DNA of 64,000 nt from Chryseobacterium sp. LJ668. Its GTDB lineage: Bacteria > Bacteroidota > Bacteroidia > Flavobacteriales > Weeksellaceae. Position 1 is the first letter of the stretch; the number at the start of each line of letters is the position of its first letter. The stretch lies in NCBI RefSeq assembly GCF_019613955.1, contig NZ_CP080443.1, positions 2,086,001 to 2,150,000 of the forward strand. The letters are read 5' to 3'. Made by a program: the position numbers and the translations under genes. Shown in pieces: positions 16,381-24,723 of this stretch. The notes below the pieces were generated by a model, which saw nothing but the letters and a program-made list of their open reading frames with translations, ran no database searches and was not told the DNA's origin.

Positions 16381-16926
16381 GTGTTAAAGATAGAAGAGCT
16401 CGTTCACGCTTACATTCATACAAACTGCGATTTTGAAAAAGAAATTGTGTTGAGCAATCATTTTCATTCAGATTGGGAAGCAGATATGCTGATTATTGAT
16501 TCGGAAGGTTTCAGTCACGAGATTGAAATTAAGCTTTCAAAAAGTGATTTTAAAAACGATTTTAAAAAGTCATACATCAATACAAAAACCGGTGAAAAAT
16601 TCCTGAAGCACGACAAAATTTGCTGTGGCGATTACCCATGCAATTCGTTCAGTTTTTTGCTTCCGATGGGAATGATTGAGCATTCGCAAATTCCCGAACA
16701 CTGCGGAATCATTGAATTTTATCACAATGTCGACAATTGGGAAACAGAATTTTATCTGATACGTCCGGCCAAAAAAGTACACGACGATTCATACTGGAAA
16801 CTGAATGATAAAGATATTTTTATCCGTAAAATGGCTTTAAATCTATTGCAGAGAAAACTAGAGATCAAAGGAAGACATGAAGAATTGATTTACAAAAATC
16901 CTTTCGAAATAAAGAAACTTAAATAG
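16381..16926 (+). CDS. Putative PD-(D/E)XK nuclease-like protein (MmcB-like)
   Basis: I do not recognise a named gene. The 181-residue protein has WEADMLIID (Glu33, Asp35) followed by HEIEIKLSKSDFKNDFKK, giving D-x13-E-x-K spacing (Asp35, Glu49, Lys51) as in PD-(D/E)XK nuclease folds. The SKSDF-ND-KK pattern resembles MmcB-type DNA repair proteins. Three Cys occur in CCGDYPC. It begins with GTG 25 bp after the LuxE-like gene and may share its mRNA. No restriction partner is present. Confidence 0.5.
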   Translation: MLKIEELVHAYIHTNCDFEKEIVLSNHFHSDWEADMLIIDSEGFSHEIEIKLSKSDFKNDFKKSYINTKTGEKFLKHDKICCGDYPCNSFSFLLPMGMIEHSQIPEHCGIIEFYHNVDNWETEFYLIRPAKKVHDDSYWKLNDKDIFIRKMALNLLQRKLEIKGRHEELIYKNPFEIKKLK

Positions 16927-16928
16927 AA

Positions 16929-16958
16929 AAATCCTGCCGAAAGACAGGATTTGTTTTT
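16929..16958. terminator. Terminator between convergent genes
   Basis: A stem aaatcctg / caggattt with an 8-nt loop follows the nuclease-like gene; a T-rich tail continues. It can also serve the converging aquaporin gene. Confidence 0.8.
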
Positions 16959-16972
16959 ATAATGAGCTGTAA

Positions 16973-17689
16973 TTATTTTGCCTGTTCTGGTGTTTCCATC
17001 AATAAATTATAAGTGAAGGCTGCTGTAATACCTCCTAAAACCGGTGCAACAATAAACAACCATAATTGTGAAAGTGCTTCACCCTGTGCAAAAATTGCCG
17101 GACCGATACTTCTCGCGGGATTCACTGAGACGCCTGTGACTTTAATTCCGACAATATGAATCAAAACCAAAGAAAATCCTATTGCCAAACCTGCAAAACC
17201 ACCGTTGATATTTTTTGTGGAAGTGGATCCTAAAATCACCATCAAAAAAATAAAGGTGAAAATAAATTCAGCAACGAATGCCGCTGTGGTATTATAGGCG
17301 TCTAGATATCCTGTTCCCCAACCGTTAGAACCTAATGCCCAAGGTCCCATAACCGCTCCTGGATGATTGGTAAAGATGACATAAAGAATCCCGGCCCCGA
17401 TAATCGCTCCGATGATCTGTGCAACAATGTATCGCACGGCTTCGCCTATTTTCATCCTTCCCGCCGCTACCATTGCGATAGAAATAGCCGGATTAATGTG
17501 ACATCCTGATATGTGACCAATTGCATAAGCCATTGCTACAACACTTAAGCCAAAAGCGAAGGAAATTCCCAAAAGCCCAACACCGGTTGTGCCGTCTGTA
17601 CCCGCAATTACTGCGCTTCCGCAACCCATGAGAACAAGTACCATTGTGCCGAGCAGTTCAGCAACGAATTTTGAAGTTTTTGAAATCAT
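16973..17689 (-). CDS. aqpZ: Aquaporin Z-type water channel
   Basis: The 238-residue membrane protein has the six helices and two half-helices of the MIP family. The NPA motifs are HINPAIS (near residue 65) and VNPARSIGPA (near 193). The selectivity-filter region SGCHINP and the Arg after the second NPA are those of water-selective AqpZ rather than glycerol facilitators. It would allow rapid water flow across the inner membrane. It stands alone between a terminator and a 230-bp AT-rich region. Confidence 0.94.
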   Translation of the reverse strand: MISKTSKFVAELLGTMVLVLMGCGSAVIAGTDGTTGVGLLGISFAFGLSVVAMAYAIGHISGCHINPAISIAMVAAGRMKIGEAVRYIVAQIIGAIIGAGILYVIFTNHPGAVMGPWALGSNGWGTGYLDAYNTTAAFVAEFIFTFIFLMVILGSTSTKNINGGFAGLAIGFSLVLIHIVGIKVTGVSVNPARSIGPAIFAQGEALSQLWLFIVAPVLGGITAAFTYNLLMETPEQAK

Positions 17690-17865
17690 CTTTTTAATGT
17701 TTTAAATTGTTAAGCGAATGTACAAAAATTAATTATTCATAATTATTGTCAATAGAATGAATTATAAGTATTGATTTTATTGTTTTATTGTTATTAGTTT
17801 ACTTAATTTAACAATATGATATAAAATTTTTATTAATAAATTTTTATGTCATTTTATTAAATTAA

Positions 17866-17873
17866 TATCTTTG
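17866..17873 (+). promoter_or_regulatory. -7 box for the DUF5715 gene
   Basis: TATCTTTG matches the consensus and lies 48 bp before the ATG at 17922. It shows that the upstream TTG/GTG codons in the same frame are not the real start. Confidence 0.6.
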
Positions 17874-17921
17874 GTCGTGATAAAACTTATATTTTTCACG
17901 TTCAATGTTAAATTAGTTTCT

Positions 17922-18539
17922 ATGAGGAAGTTTCTGTACATTATACCTTTACTTTTACATCATACTGTTTATTGCCAAGCTTCAAAAAAAACACCCCCCT
18001 GTTATGATCTTACGGAAGTTTTAAAAGTTGAGCCTACCCCTCTTTACAAGCCACATTTAGATGCATCCAGGAGTTTTAATGTCAATATTCTAAAAAACAC
18101 ATCTCAGGTTCAGAAATATATAAGTAAAGGTAGATTTCACACGATCAATAAAAAGGGGAAAGGGTACAAAGTTCAGAAGTTGGATTACAGCCGCCCTTAT
18201 TTGGTGTTAAAAGCAAAGACAACGCTAGAGAAAATTGGGGCAAGATTCAGCAAAGAGACAAAGGGCCATACTTTTACGGTGTCATCCATTACCAGAACGC
18301 TGGAAGATCAGTGCAGATTAAGAAAAATTAATACAAATGCATCTTCGGGTTTAAGCTCACACAACTATGGCAATTCTTTCGATATTTCTTATGTGAGATT
18401 CAATAATATACTGAAACCAAACCCTAAAATGGAAGCGGCTTTAGAGAAAGTTTTAAAATATTATGCCGATGCAGGGCGTATTTATTACATTAAAGAACGC
18501 CAGCAAAGCTGTTTTCATGTCACTGTAAGGAATTATTAA
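17922..18539 (+). CDS. DUF5715 protein, M15-like exported protein
   Basis: Starting at ATG 17922, the 205-residue protein has a signal peptide (FLYIIPLLLHHTVYCQ). The C-terminal half has SSITRT, LSSHNYGNSFDISYV and CFHVTV. The spaced His, Asp and His resemble the zinc ligands of M15/VanY-type D-Ala carboxypeptidases, which trim peptidoglycan peptides. It is therefore a likely periplasmic cell-wall peptidase or binding protein; activity is inferred. It has its own promoter. Confidence 0.75.
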   Translation: MRKFLYIIPLLLHHTVYCQASKKTPPCYDLTEVLKVEPTPLYKPHLDASRSFNVNILKNTSQVQKYISKGRFHTINKKGKGYKVQKLDYSRPYLVLKAKTTLEKIGARFSKETKGHTFTVSSITRTLEDQCRLRKINTNASSGLSSHNYGNSFDISYVRFNNILKPNPKMEAALEKVLKYYADAGRIYYIKERQQSCFHVTVRNY

Positions 18540-18619
18540 ATTTAAAGTCCTTTATTTTGCGTATTTTTGCACCCGAAAAATATTCAGTACACATTATTCA
18601 TTATTAATTACTTATAAAG

Positions 18620-20554
18620 ATGCTTTCGGTTCAAGGTTTAGGCTTACATCATTCGGGAAACTACTTGTTTCAAAATGTGAATTTCACCATTAAAAAGGAT
18701 GATAAGATTGGTTTGGTTGGTAAAAATGGGGCGGGAAAATCCACTTTGCTGAAAATGCTTTCCAAAGAAATCACTTTTTATGAAGGTTTGGTCGTTCCGG
18801 AAGGAAACATTACCATCGGTTTCTTAAAGCAGGATCTTGATTTTGTGAAGGGAAGAACCGTTTGGAACGAAACCATGCAGGCTTTTGAGCAGATCAATGC
18901 CTGGAAAAACGAATTGGAAGAAGTTAATTATCAACTGACAACAAGAACAGACTATGAGAGCGATGCCTACACTGATATCATCAATAAAATGACAGAGCTG
19001 AATGATCTTTTGATGCATCATGACGCTTACAATCTTGAAGGTGATGTAGAAAAAGTATTATTTGGATTAGGTTTTAAAGCTGATGATTTTCAAAAAATAA
19101 CCGATGAATTTTCCGGAGGATGGAGAATGAGAATTGAACTGGCAAAACTTCTTCTTCAAAAGAACGATTTGATGCTTCTCGATGAGCCTACCAACCACCT
19201 GGATATGGAATCGATCATCTGGCTGGAAAACTTTTTGAAAGATTATCCCGGTGCAATCGTTTTGGTGAGTCATGATAAGCAGTTTATGACAGCGGTTTGT
19301 AACCGGACTTTTGATGTAAATAACAGAAAAGTAGACGATTATAAAACCAATTATACCAAATATTTGGTGATGCGTGAAGAACGACGCGAAAAACTGATTC
19401 AGGCAAAAAAGAATCAGGATGCGGAAATCAAACAAATGGAAGATAATATCAATAAGTTCCGTGCGAGTGCTACCAAAGCATCTTTTGCACAGTCGCTTAT
19501 TAAAAAATTAGATAAAATTGACCGTATTGAAGTGGATAACGAAGACGTTTCTAAATTCAACATTCGTTTTGTGCAGTCTGTAGTTCCCGGAAAAGTAATT
19601 TTTGAAGCCGAAAATTTAGGAAAGGCATACGGAAAAAAACAGATTTTTGATGATGTTGATTTTATCGTCCAGCGGGGAGACAGAATTGCTCTTCTTGGAC
19701 AAAACGGACAGGGTAAAACTACTTTAGCTAAAATTCTTGCCGGAGACATCAAAGATCATTCAGGTTCTTGGACTTTAGGTCACAATGTAAATATCGGATA
19801 CTTTGCTCAAAATCAGGAAGAAGTTTTAACGCCAAATAAAACCGTTTTAGAAGAAGCGGAAGATTCTGCTACTGAAGAAACCAGACCGAGAGTAAGGGAT
19901 TTATTAGGATCTTTCCTGTTTCAGGGTGAGGCGGTGAATAAAAAAACAAAAGTACTTTCCGGAGGCGAGAGAAACCGTTTGGCATTGTGTAAACTGTTGC
20001 TTCGTCCGTTCAACACGCTGATTATGGATGAGCCTACCAATCACCTGGATATTCAGTCGAAGGAGATTATTAAGCTGGCCTTACAAAAATTTGAAGGAAC
20101 CTTGATCGTCATTTCTCACGACAGAGAGTTCTTACAAGGTCTTTGTGATAAAATATACGAATTCCGTGACGGGAAGATGAAAGAATTCTTAGGAAGTGTG
20201 AATGAATATCTTGAATTCAGACAAAAAGAATCCATCAGGGAGATTTCAGCGGAAAAAGCAAAGCTTCATGATGAGGATATTAAGAGTGTGGAGAAGGCTA
20301 AAGCTGAAGAAAAACAGGCAAAAGCTGAAATTAAATCGACTGTAATCGTAAGTAAGGAGCAAAAAAATATTCAGAATAAAATTAAAAAAGTAGAAGAAAG
20401 AATTTCTGAGCTGGAAACCACTATCGAAACGATGGAAGCTTCTTTTACCACAGAAAATCCGTCTGAAGAAACTTTAGAAAAATACAATAAGACAAAAGAA
20501 GACCTTGATGCAGCTTTGCAGGAATGGGAGTATCTTGGAACGCAGCTTGAGTAA
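18620..20554 (+). CDS. ABC-F family ATPase
   Basis: The 644-residue protein has two ABC ATPase domains and no membrane helices, as in ABC-F translation factors. Domain 1 has GKNGAGKST (34-42), FSGGWRMR and LLDEPTNHLD; domain 2 has GQNGQGKTT, LSGGERNR and IMDEPTNHLD. An interdomain linker and a charged C-terminal coiled coil (about 550-640) are present. ABC-F proteins act at the ribosomal E site; some relieve stalling and some protect against antibiotics. This one resembles the housekeeping Uup/YdiF type; resistance is not indicated. Confidence 0.92.
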   Translation: MLSVQGLGLHHSGNYLFQNVNFTIKKDDKIGLVGKNGAGKSTLLKMLSKEITFYEGLVVPEGNITIGFLKQDLDFVKGRTVWNETMQAFEQINAWKNELEEVNYQLTTRTDYESDAYTDIINKMTELNDLLMHHDAYNLEGDVEKVLFGLGFKADDFQKITDEFSGGWRMRIELAKLLLQKNDLMLLDEPTNHLDMESIIWLENFLKDYPGAIVLVSHDKQFMTAVCNRTFDVNNRKVDDYKTNYTKYLVMREERREKLIQAKKNQDAEIKQMEDNINKFRASATKASFAQSLIKKLDKIDRIEVDNEDVSKFNIRFVQSVVPGKVIFEAENLGKAYGKKQIFDDVDFIVQRGDRIALLGQNGQGKTTLAKILAGDIKDHSGSWTLGHNVNIGYFAQNQEEVLTPNKTVLEEAEDSATEETRPRVRDLLGSFLFQGEAVNKKTKVLSGGERNRLALCKLLLRPFNTLIMDEPTNHLDIQSKEIIKLALQKFEGTLIVISHDREFLQGLCDKIYEFRDGKMKEFLGSVNEYLEFRQKESIREISAEKAKLHDEDIKSVEKAKAEEKQAKAEIKSTVIVSKEQKNIQNKIKKVEERISELETTIETMEASFTTENPSEETLEKYNKTKEDLDAALQEWEYLGTQLE

Positions 20555-20574
20555 TTTTTTTGAAAAATATGATC

Positions 20575-20606
20575 AAAAGGATGGGTTTGTAACTCATCCT
20601 TTTTTA
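20575..20606 (+). terminator. Terminator after ABC-F gene
   Basis: A stem aaaaggatggg / ctcatcctttt with one G-U pair and loop TTTGTAA ends in a T-run. Confidence 0.88.
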
Positions 20607-20674
20607 TTAAAGTTAAGCCATCTGACAGCTTTATAAAAGCGTCATGTTTGTAAATTATTAACACTGTTACTGCA

Positions 20675-20743
20675 AGCTCCGTAGGAGCGGCACGTTTGTG
20701 GCAAAATATCCTCCGAAAATTCGAGCTCCGTAGGAGCGACACC
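20675..20743. repeat. Two copies of the GCTCC-GTA-GGAGC palindromic repeat
   Basis: The 13-bp hairpin gctccgtaggagc occurs at 20676-20688 and 20725-20737. The second is flanked by GA and GACACC, exactly as a third copy at 60842-60854. They resemble REP-type intergenic repeats. Confidence 0.75.
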
Positions 20744-20814
20744 CGCTATAAAAATTACATTCATTAAATAATCATAATTTATTTTTTATTTAAAATCCGT
20801 TAGAATATTATTCT

Positions 20815-20822
20815 TATTTTTG
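20815..20822 (+). promoter_or_regulatory. -7 box before the Cys/His-rich exported protein
   Basis: TATTTTTG lies 28 bp upstream of the ATG at 20851 and matches the TAnnTTTG consensus. No -33 box is clear. Confidence 0.5.
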
Positions 20823-20850
20823 CTAAATGATTTTTAAAGAAAGCAGAAAT

Positions 20851-21183
20851 ATGAAAAGTTTTGTTTCCAAACTACTGTTTGGGATCTATTTCTTTGCGCT
20901 GTTTTCTTCGAGTTTTCACAGTCATGATTCTTCTGATGTTTTTAGAGGTTTTAATTTTAAAAAAACAGAAAACAATATTTCAAAAAACATTGCTAAAGAA
21001 AAAGCGGGCGACTGTCTGGCTTGTCATTTCTTAGCAAATGGACATACTATAGTTCCTGAAGAATTTAGTTTTCACTTTGAGAAACATACTCATCAGGTAG
21101 AACAAATTATTTCTCACCAGGAAAAAATCTGGTCTCAGACCAAATTCACTTTCCAACTTCGTGGTCCACCCACAATTTCTTAG
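20851..21183 (+). CDS. Small exported Cys/His-rich protein (CxxCH)
   Basis: I do not recognise a named family. The ATG at 20851 gives 110 residues with a signal peptide (SKLLFGIYFFALFSSSF) followed by HSHDSSD. The mature part has DCLACHFLANGH, a CxxCH motif with another His, then HFEKHTHQ and SHQEK. Such Cys/His clusters fit metal or haem binding outside the cytoplasm. It lies upstream of a TonB-dependent receptor on the same strand, so a role in metal or haem acquisition is plausible but unproven. Confidence 0.6.
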   Translation: MKSFVSKLLFGIYFFALFSSSFHSHDSSDVFRGFNFKKTENNISKNIAKEKAGDCLACHFLANGHTIVPEEFSFHFEKHTHQVEQIISHQEKIWSQTKFTFQLRGPPTIS

Positions 21184-21571
21184 TTACCGATTTACTGACC
21201 GGGTTTTTGCTTTAAGTTTTAAAAATTAAATATTTTTTAAAGGCATTTTGTTTTTTAAACGCAAAATTCAAGTATTAAGAAAATGAAAATTTAAAGTTTT
21301 TTTAAGCTAAATATCTAAAAGATAGTAATAAGCATTTCGCGTACTTCAAATTTATTTGAAACTTAAAAATCTTTTTCACTTAATAGTTCTTAATAAGTTC
21401 AAGATTCAACTCAAGTTTTTTTTTTCATTACTTTTTTAATGAAAAATATTTAAAATATAAATACTTGTGAGTTTTAATTTGAACAAAAAATCCAATCATT
21501 TTTTTTTAAACAAACAAAACTTTACAGTGTTGCAATCGCAGCATTGTGTAAAGTCAATCAAGAAATTTACA
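21184..21571 (+). other. 388-bp AT-rich leader of the TonB receptor gene
   Basis: No gene is seen. The stretch has an AT-rich palindrome at 21345-21360 (TTCAAAT, 2 nt, ATTTGAA), a perfect 10-bp inverted repeat at 21421-21446 (tttttcatta / taatgaaaaa, 6-nt loop), and a GC-richer hairpin at 21524-21548 (CAGTGTTGC, AATC, GCAGCATTG) ending 23 bp before the ATG. They could be operator and leader structures for metal-dependent control. Confidence 0.45.
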
Positions 21572-23956
21572 ATGAAACTGATATATAGTTTATTGCTAAT
21601 CCTTGGCGGATTGGTGATTATAAAAGCACAAAAAATTTTCACTGTTGAAGGTATGGTGCAAGATTTTCACGATAAAACCGCGTTGGAAAATGCGTTGGTA
21701 AAAATTGGCGATTTTTCCACAAAAACAGACAAAACCGGAAAGTTTTTGTTCAATAAAATTCCTTCCGGGAATTATAAACTCATTGCAAAACATCCTGATT
21801 GTAATGATTATACTGAAAATGTAAGAGTTACAAAAAATTTGCATTTTACAATTGTCTTAGAGCATCATATTCAGGATATTGAGACGGTGACCATCCATGG
21901 AAATCATAAGAGCAACGGTTCTTTAATCATAAAAACACTCGACAAATCTGAAATTGAAAGAAATTCTACGGATAATCTGGGGAATTTACTTTCGAAAATT
22001 TCAGGAGTGTCAACATTGAAGACCGGAAATAATATTTCGAAACCCATTATTCATGGGCTTTACGGAAGCAGAATTGCTATCTTAAATAACGGAGTAAAGC
22101 TTGCCGAGCAGGAATGGGGAATAGAACACGCTCCAAATGTTGATATTAATAATTTTCAACATATTGATATCATCAAAGGTGCTTCAGCATTGAAATATGG
22201 AAGTGACGCAATCGGGGGAGTCGTAATAATGGAACCTGAGATTTTCCCTAATAAAGATACAATTAAAGGGTCGATTGGTCTTTCCGGAATTTCTAACGGA
22301 AGAGGTTTGGCTCTTGATGCAGATGTTGCCAAAGTCTGGAAAAACGGTTGGGCGGTAAAATCCGGCGGAAGCATCAAGAAATTGGGTGATCAGAGCGCTC
22401 CGGATTACAATCTGAAAAATACAGGGATGGATTTCTCATCTTTTAATTTTACGGTGCAGAATAACTCTTATGATAAAGGAATTTCATTTGACTATTATTT
22501 AACGAATCAGAATATCGGGATTTTGAGAGATTCTCATGTCGCTAATTCAGGTGATTATTATCGGGCAATGAGCGCAAATCCACCGATCTATTCCGGTCGA
22601 TTCAGTTATGAAATCGATAATCCGAGACAGCTGGTTGAGCATCATATTGCAAAAGTTTCTGCTTTCAAAAGATTTTCAACGATCGGGAAATTATCAGCAA
22701 CCTATAGTTACCAGTACAATCACAGACAGGAATATGACATCAGAAGGGGTGAGCTGAAAGACACGCCTTCTCTGGATCTCGAACTAATGACTCATCAATT
22801 TAATCTTAACGATTTATTAGAAAGAGAAAAATGGTCTTTGGAAACAGGAATTGACGGTAGCTTTCAGAATAATTATTCAGATCCTGCGACAAAAGCAAGA
22901 CGTTTGATTCCTAACTATGATAAATATGCCGCAGGAGTTTATTCTGTTTTTAAATATAAAATTTCGAGTCATTTTAATTTTGAAGCCGGAGCAAGATATG
23001 ATTTTACACGTTATGATGTCACTAAATGGTATGACAAAAGTGACTGGGAAGCAAGATATGCAGATGTTTTCCCGGAATTTTATGTGAAAACTGATCAAAA
23101 TAGGGTTTTAACGCGTCCACAGTTGAATTATAATAATGTATCCTTTAATGCAGGTCTGGAGTATCGCCCAAGTTCTATGTTTGATCTGAAATTCAATTAT
23201 GCCAAAGTCGGTAGATCTCCAAATGTTGCAGAATTATTTTCAGACGGGCTGCATCATTCTGCAGGAATCATTGAAACCGGAGATATGGGATTGAAAAACG
23301 AACAGGGACATCAGTTTAATCTGACCGTAGATTCAAGATTGAATGTTTTAAAAGGACTGAATATTTCCGTAAACCCTTATTTTTTCATCACTAAAAATTT
23401 CATCAATGAACTTCCTGTCGGTATAAAAGGAACGATCAGAGGTGTTTTTCCGGAGTGGCAATATCAACAGATCGATGCCAAAATGTATGGTTTAGATGTA
23501 GATGTTAATCTGAAAATTACCGGTGATTTTACGTATGTCGGAAAAGGAAGTTATGTTCACGGAAAGGACGAAACCAACAACGAACCGTTGATTTTAATGA
23601 TGCCTCCGAATTTCTCCAATGCATTACAATTCAAAAAAGATCAATGGAATGATTTCTATTTCACGGTTGAAAACCAAACTTCTTTAAAGCAAACCAGATT
23701 TCCGATCAGAAATGCCGATTTGGAAATTTACGTCGATAGCGAACTGACCAACAAAACAATTGATTTCAGCACTCCGCCAAATGGATATTCACTTTGGAAT
23801 ATTCAAACAGGAGTCAATATTAGTAAAAATCTTTCTGCAGGTCTTATCGTGAATAATCTCTTCAACACTTCGTACAGAGATTATCTGAATCGATTGAGAT
23901 TCTTCGCAGATGAGGCTGGAAGAAACTTTATTTTAAACTTTAGATACAGATTCTAA
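21572..23956 (+). CDS. TonB-dependent outer membrane receptor
   Basis: The ATG at 21572 gives 794 residues with a signal peptide ending near IIKAQ. A carboxypeptidase-like beta domain (about 22-100) is followed by a plug domain with SGVSTLKTG, IIHGLYGSRI, GASALKYGSDAIGG, then a 22-strand type barrel ending in aromatic-rich FRYRF. It would take up a scarce substrate across the outer membrane using TonB energy. The HGLYGSR plug resembles receptors for metals or small chelates rather than SusC glycan receptors; the substrate is not shown. A lipoprotein gene follows 51 bp later. Confidence 0.92.
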   Translation: MKLIYSLLLILGGLVIIKAQKIFTVEGMVQDFHDKTALENALVKIGDFSTKTDKTGKFLFNKIPSGNYKLIAKHPDCNDYTENVRVTKNLHFTIVLEHHIQDIETVTIHGNHKSNGSLIIKTLDKSEIERNSTDNLGNLLSKISGVSTLKTGNNISKPIIHGLYGSRIAILNNGVKLAEQEWGIEHAPNVDINNFQHIDIIKGASALKYGSDAIGGVVIMEPEIFPNKDTIKGSIGLSGISNGRGLALDADVAKVWKNGWAVKSGGSIKKLGDQSAPDYNLKNTGMDFSSFNFTVQNNSYDKGISFDYYLTNQNIGILRDSHVANSGDYYRAMSANPPIYSGRFSYEIDNPRQLVEHHIAKVSAFKRFSTIGKLSATYSYQYNHRQEYDIRRGELKDTPSLDLELMTHQFNLNDLLEREKWSLETGIDGSFQNNYSDPATKARRLIPNYDKYAAGVYSVFKYKISSHFNFEAGARYDFTRYDVTKWYDKSDWEARYADVFPEFYVKTDQNRVLTRPQLNYNNVSFNAGLEYRPSSMFDLKFNYAKVGRSPNVAELFSDGLHHSAGIIETGDMGLKNEQGHQFNLTVDSRLNVLKGLNISVNPYFFITKNFINELPVGIKGTIRGVFPEWQYQQIDAKMYGLDVDVNLKITGDFTYVGKGSYVHGKDETNNEPLILMMPPNFSNALQFKKDQWNDFYFTVENQTSLKQTRFPIRNADLEIYVDSELTNKTIDFSTPPNGYSLWNIQTGVNISKNLSAGLIVNNLFNTSYRDYLNRLRFFADEAGRNFILNFRYRF

Positions 23957-24007
23957 AGGTTTACAAAAATTATTTAATCAAAATTTTACAATCTTAAATT
24001 TATCAAA

Positions 24008-24580
24008 ATGAACAAATTATTCAATACTAAAGATATTATCAAATTATTAGCTGTCTTATTCATCACAATGACTGTTTTTTCTTGTCAGAGAGACGGTTCA
24101 GCAGAAGAAGATGATATTCCACAGGAAGAACTGACCAATATTATCTTATTGGTGAAAGAAGATTCTCCGGGAGCGACTGCAAAAGAATATAACTACAGCA
24201 TTGGTGCGGGAGGAATACCTACAATTCCGCTTACCAACGGAAAATCATATACGGTTGAAGCAAAATTCAGAAACGGAAACGAAGATGCAACTCAGGAAAT
24301 CATTGATGCTAAAGATGAGCATTTCCTTATTTTTGATTTCCCGAAATCTAACATCAATATCACAAGATTAGATGGAAACGATCTTAGAAATGATGGAAAA
24401 AGAGTTGGATTGAGAACAAAATGGGAAGTTGTAAATGTGGTAAATTCTCCATCGCCATTCCTAAAATTAGATTTAATTCATTCTCCGCAAAGTGTAAACG
24501 ATGCCCAATCAGGAACAGCTTGGGGAAGTGTAGTAGGAGGAGAAACTGATGCGGAAGCAACATTTAATCTTACTAACTAA
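24008..24580 (+). CDS. Lipoprotein associated with the TonB receptor
   Basis: The 190-residue protein has a lipoprotein signal (lipobox VFSC, Cys26) followed by an acidic stretch EEDDIPQEE. The rest is a beta-rich domain with NGKSYTVEAKF, DEHFLIF and a C-terminal GGETDAEATFNL. I recognise this as the flavobacterial family usually found beside a TonB-dependent receptor and sometimes labelled type 1 periplasmic binding fold. It is probably an outer-membrane-anchored partner that helps bind the substrate. A terminator closes the locus. Confidence 0.72.
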   Translation: MNKLFNTKDIIKLLAVLFITMTVFSCQRDGSAEEDDIPQEELTNIILLVKEDSPGATAKEYNYSIGAGGIPTIPLTNGKSYTVEAKFRNGNEDATQEIIDAKDEHFLIFDFPKSNINITRLDGNDLRNDGKRVGLRTKWEVVNVVNSPSPFLKLDLIHSPQSVNDAQSGTAWGSVVGGETDAEATFNLTN

Positions 24581-24603
24581 TAAAAGCTCCTTTAGATTAA
24601 AAT

Positions 24604-24632
24604 AAAACCACTGAAATTTTCGGTGGTTTTTT
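24604..24632 (+). terminator. Terminator of the TonB receptor locus
   Basis: A stem aaaaccactg / cggtggtttt with one G-U pair and a T-run follows the lipoprotein gene. Confidence 0.88.
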
Positions 24633-24693
24633 GTTTATAAATATTTGATGACGAAGAATTTATCATTAATGGTTCATTTTAATAAAAAATTCA

Positions 24694-24701
24694 TATTTTT
24701 G
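24694..24701 (+). promoter_or_regulatory. -7 box of tig
   Basis: TATTTTTG, followed by CAACC, lies 22 bp before the tig ATG and matches the consensus. Confidence 0.6.
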
Positions 24702-24723
24702 CAACCTAAAATTTTAATCAATA

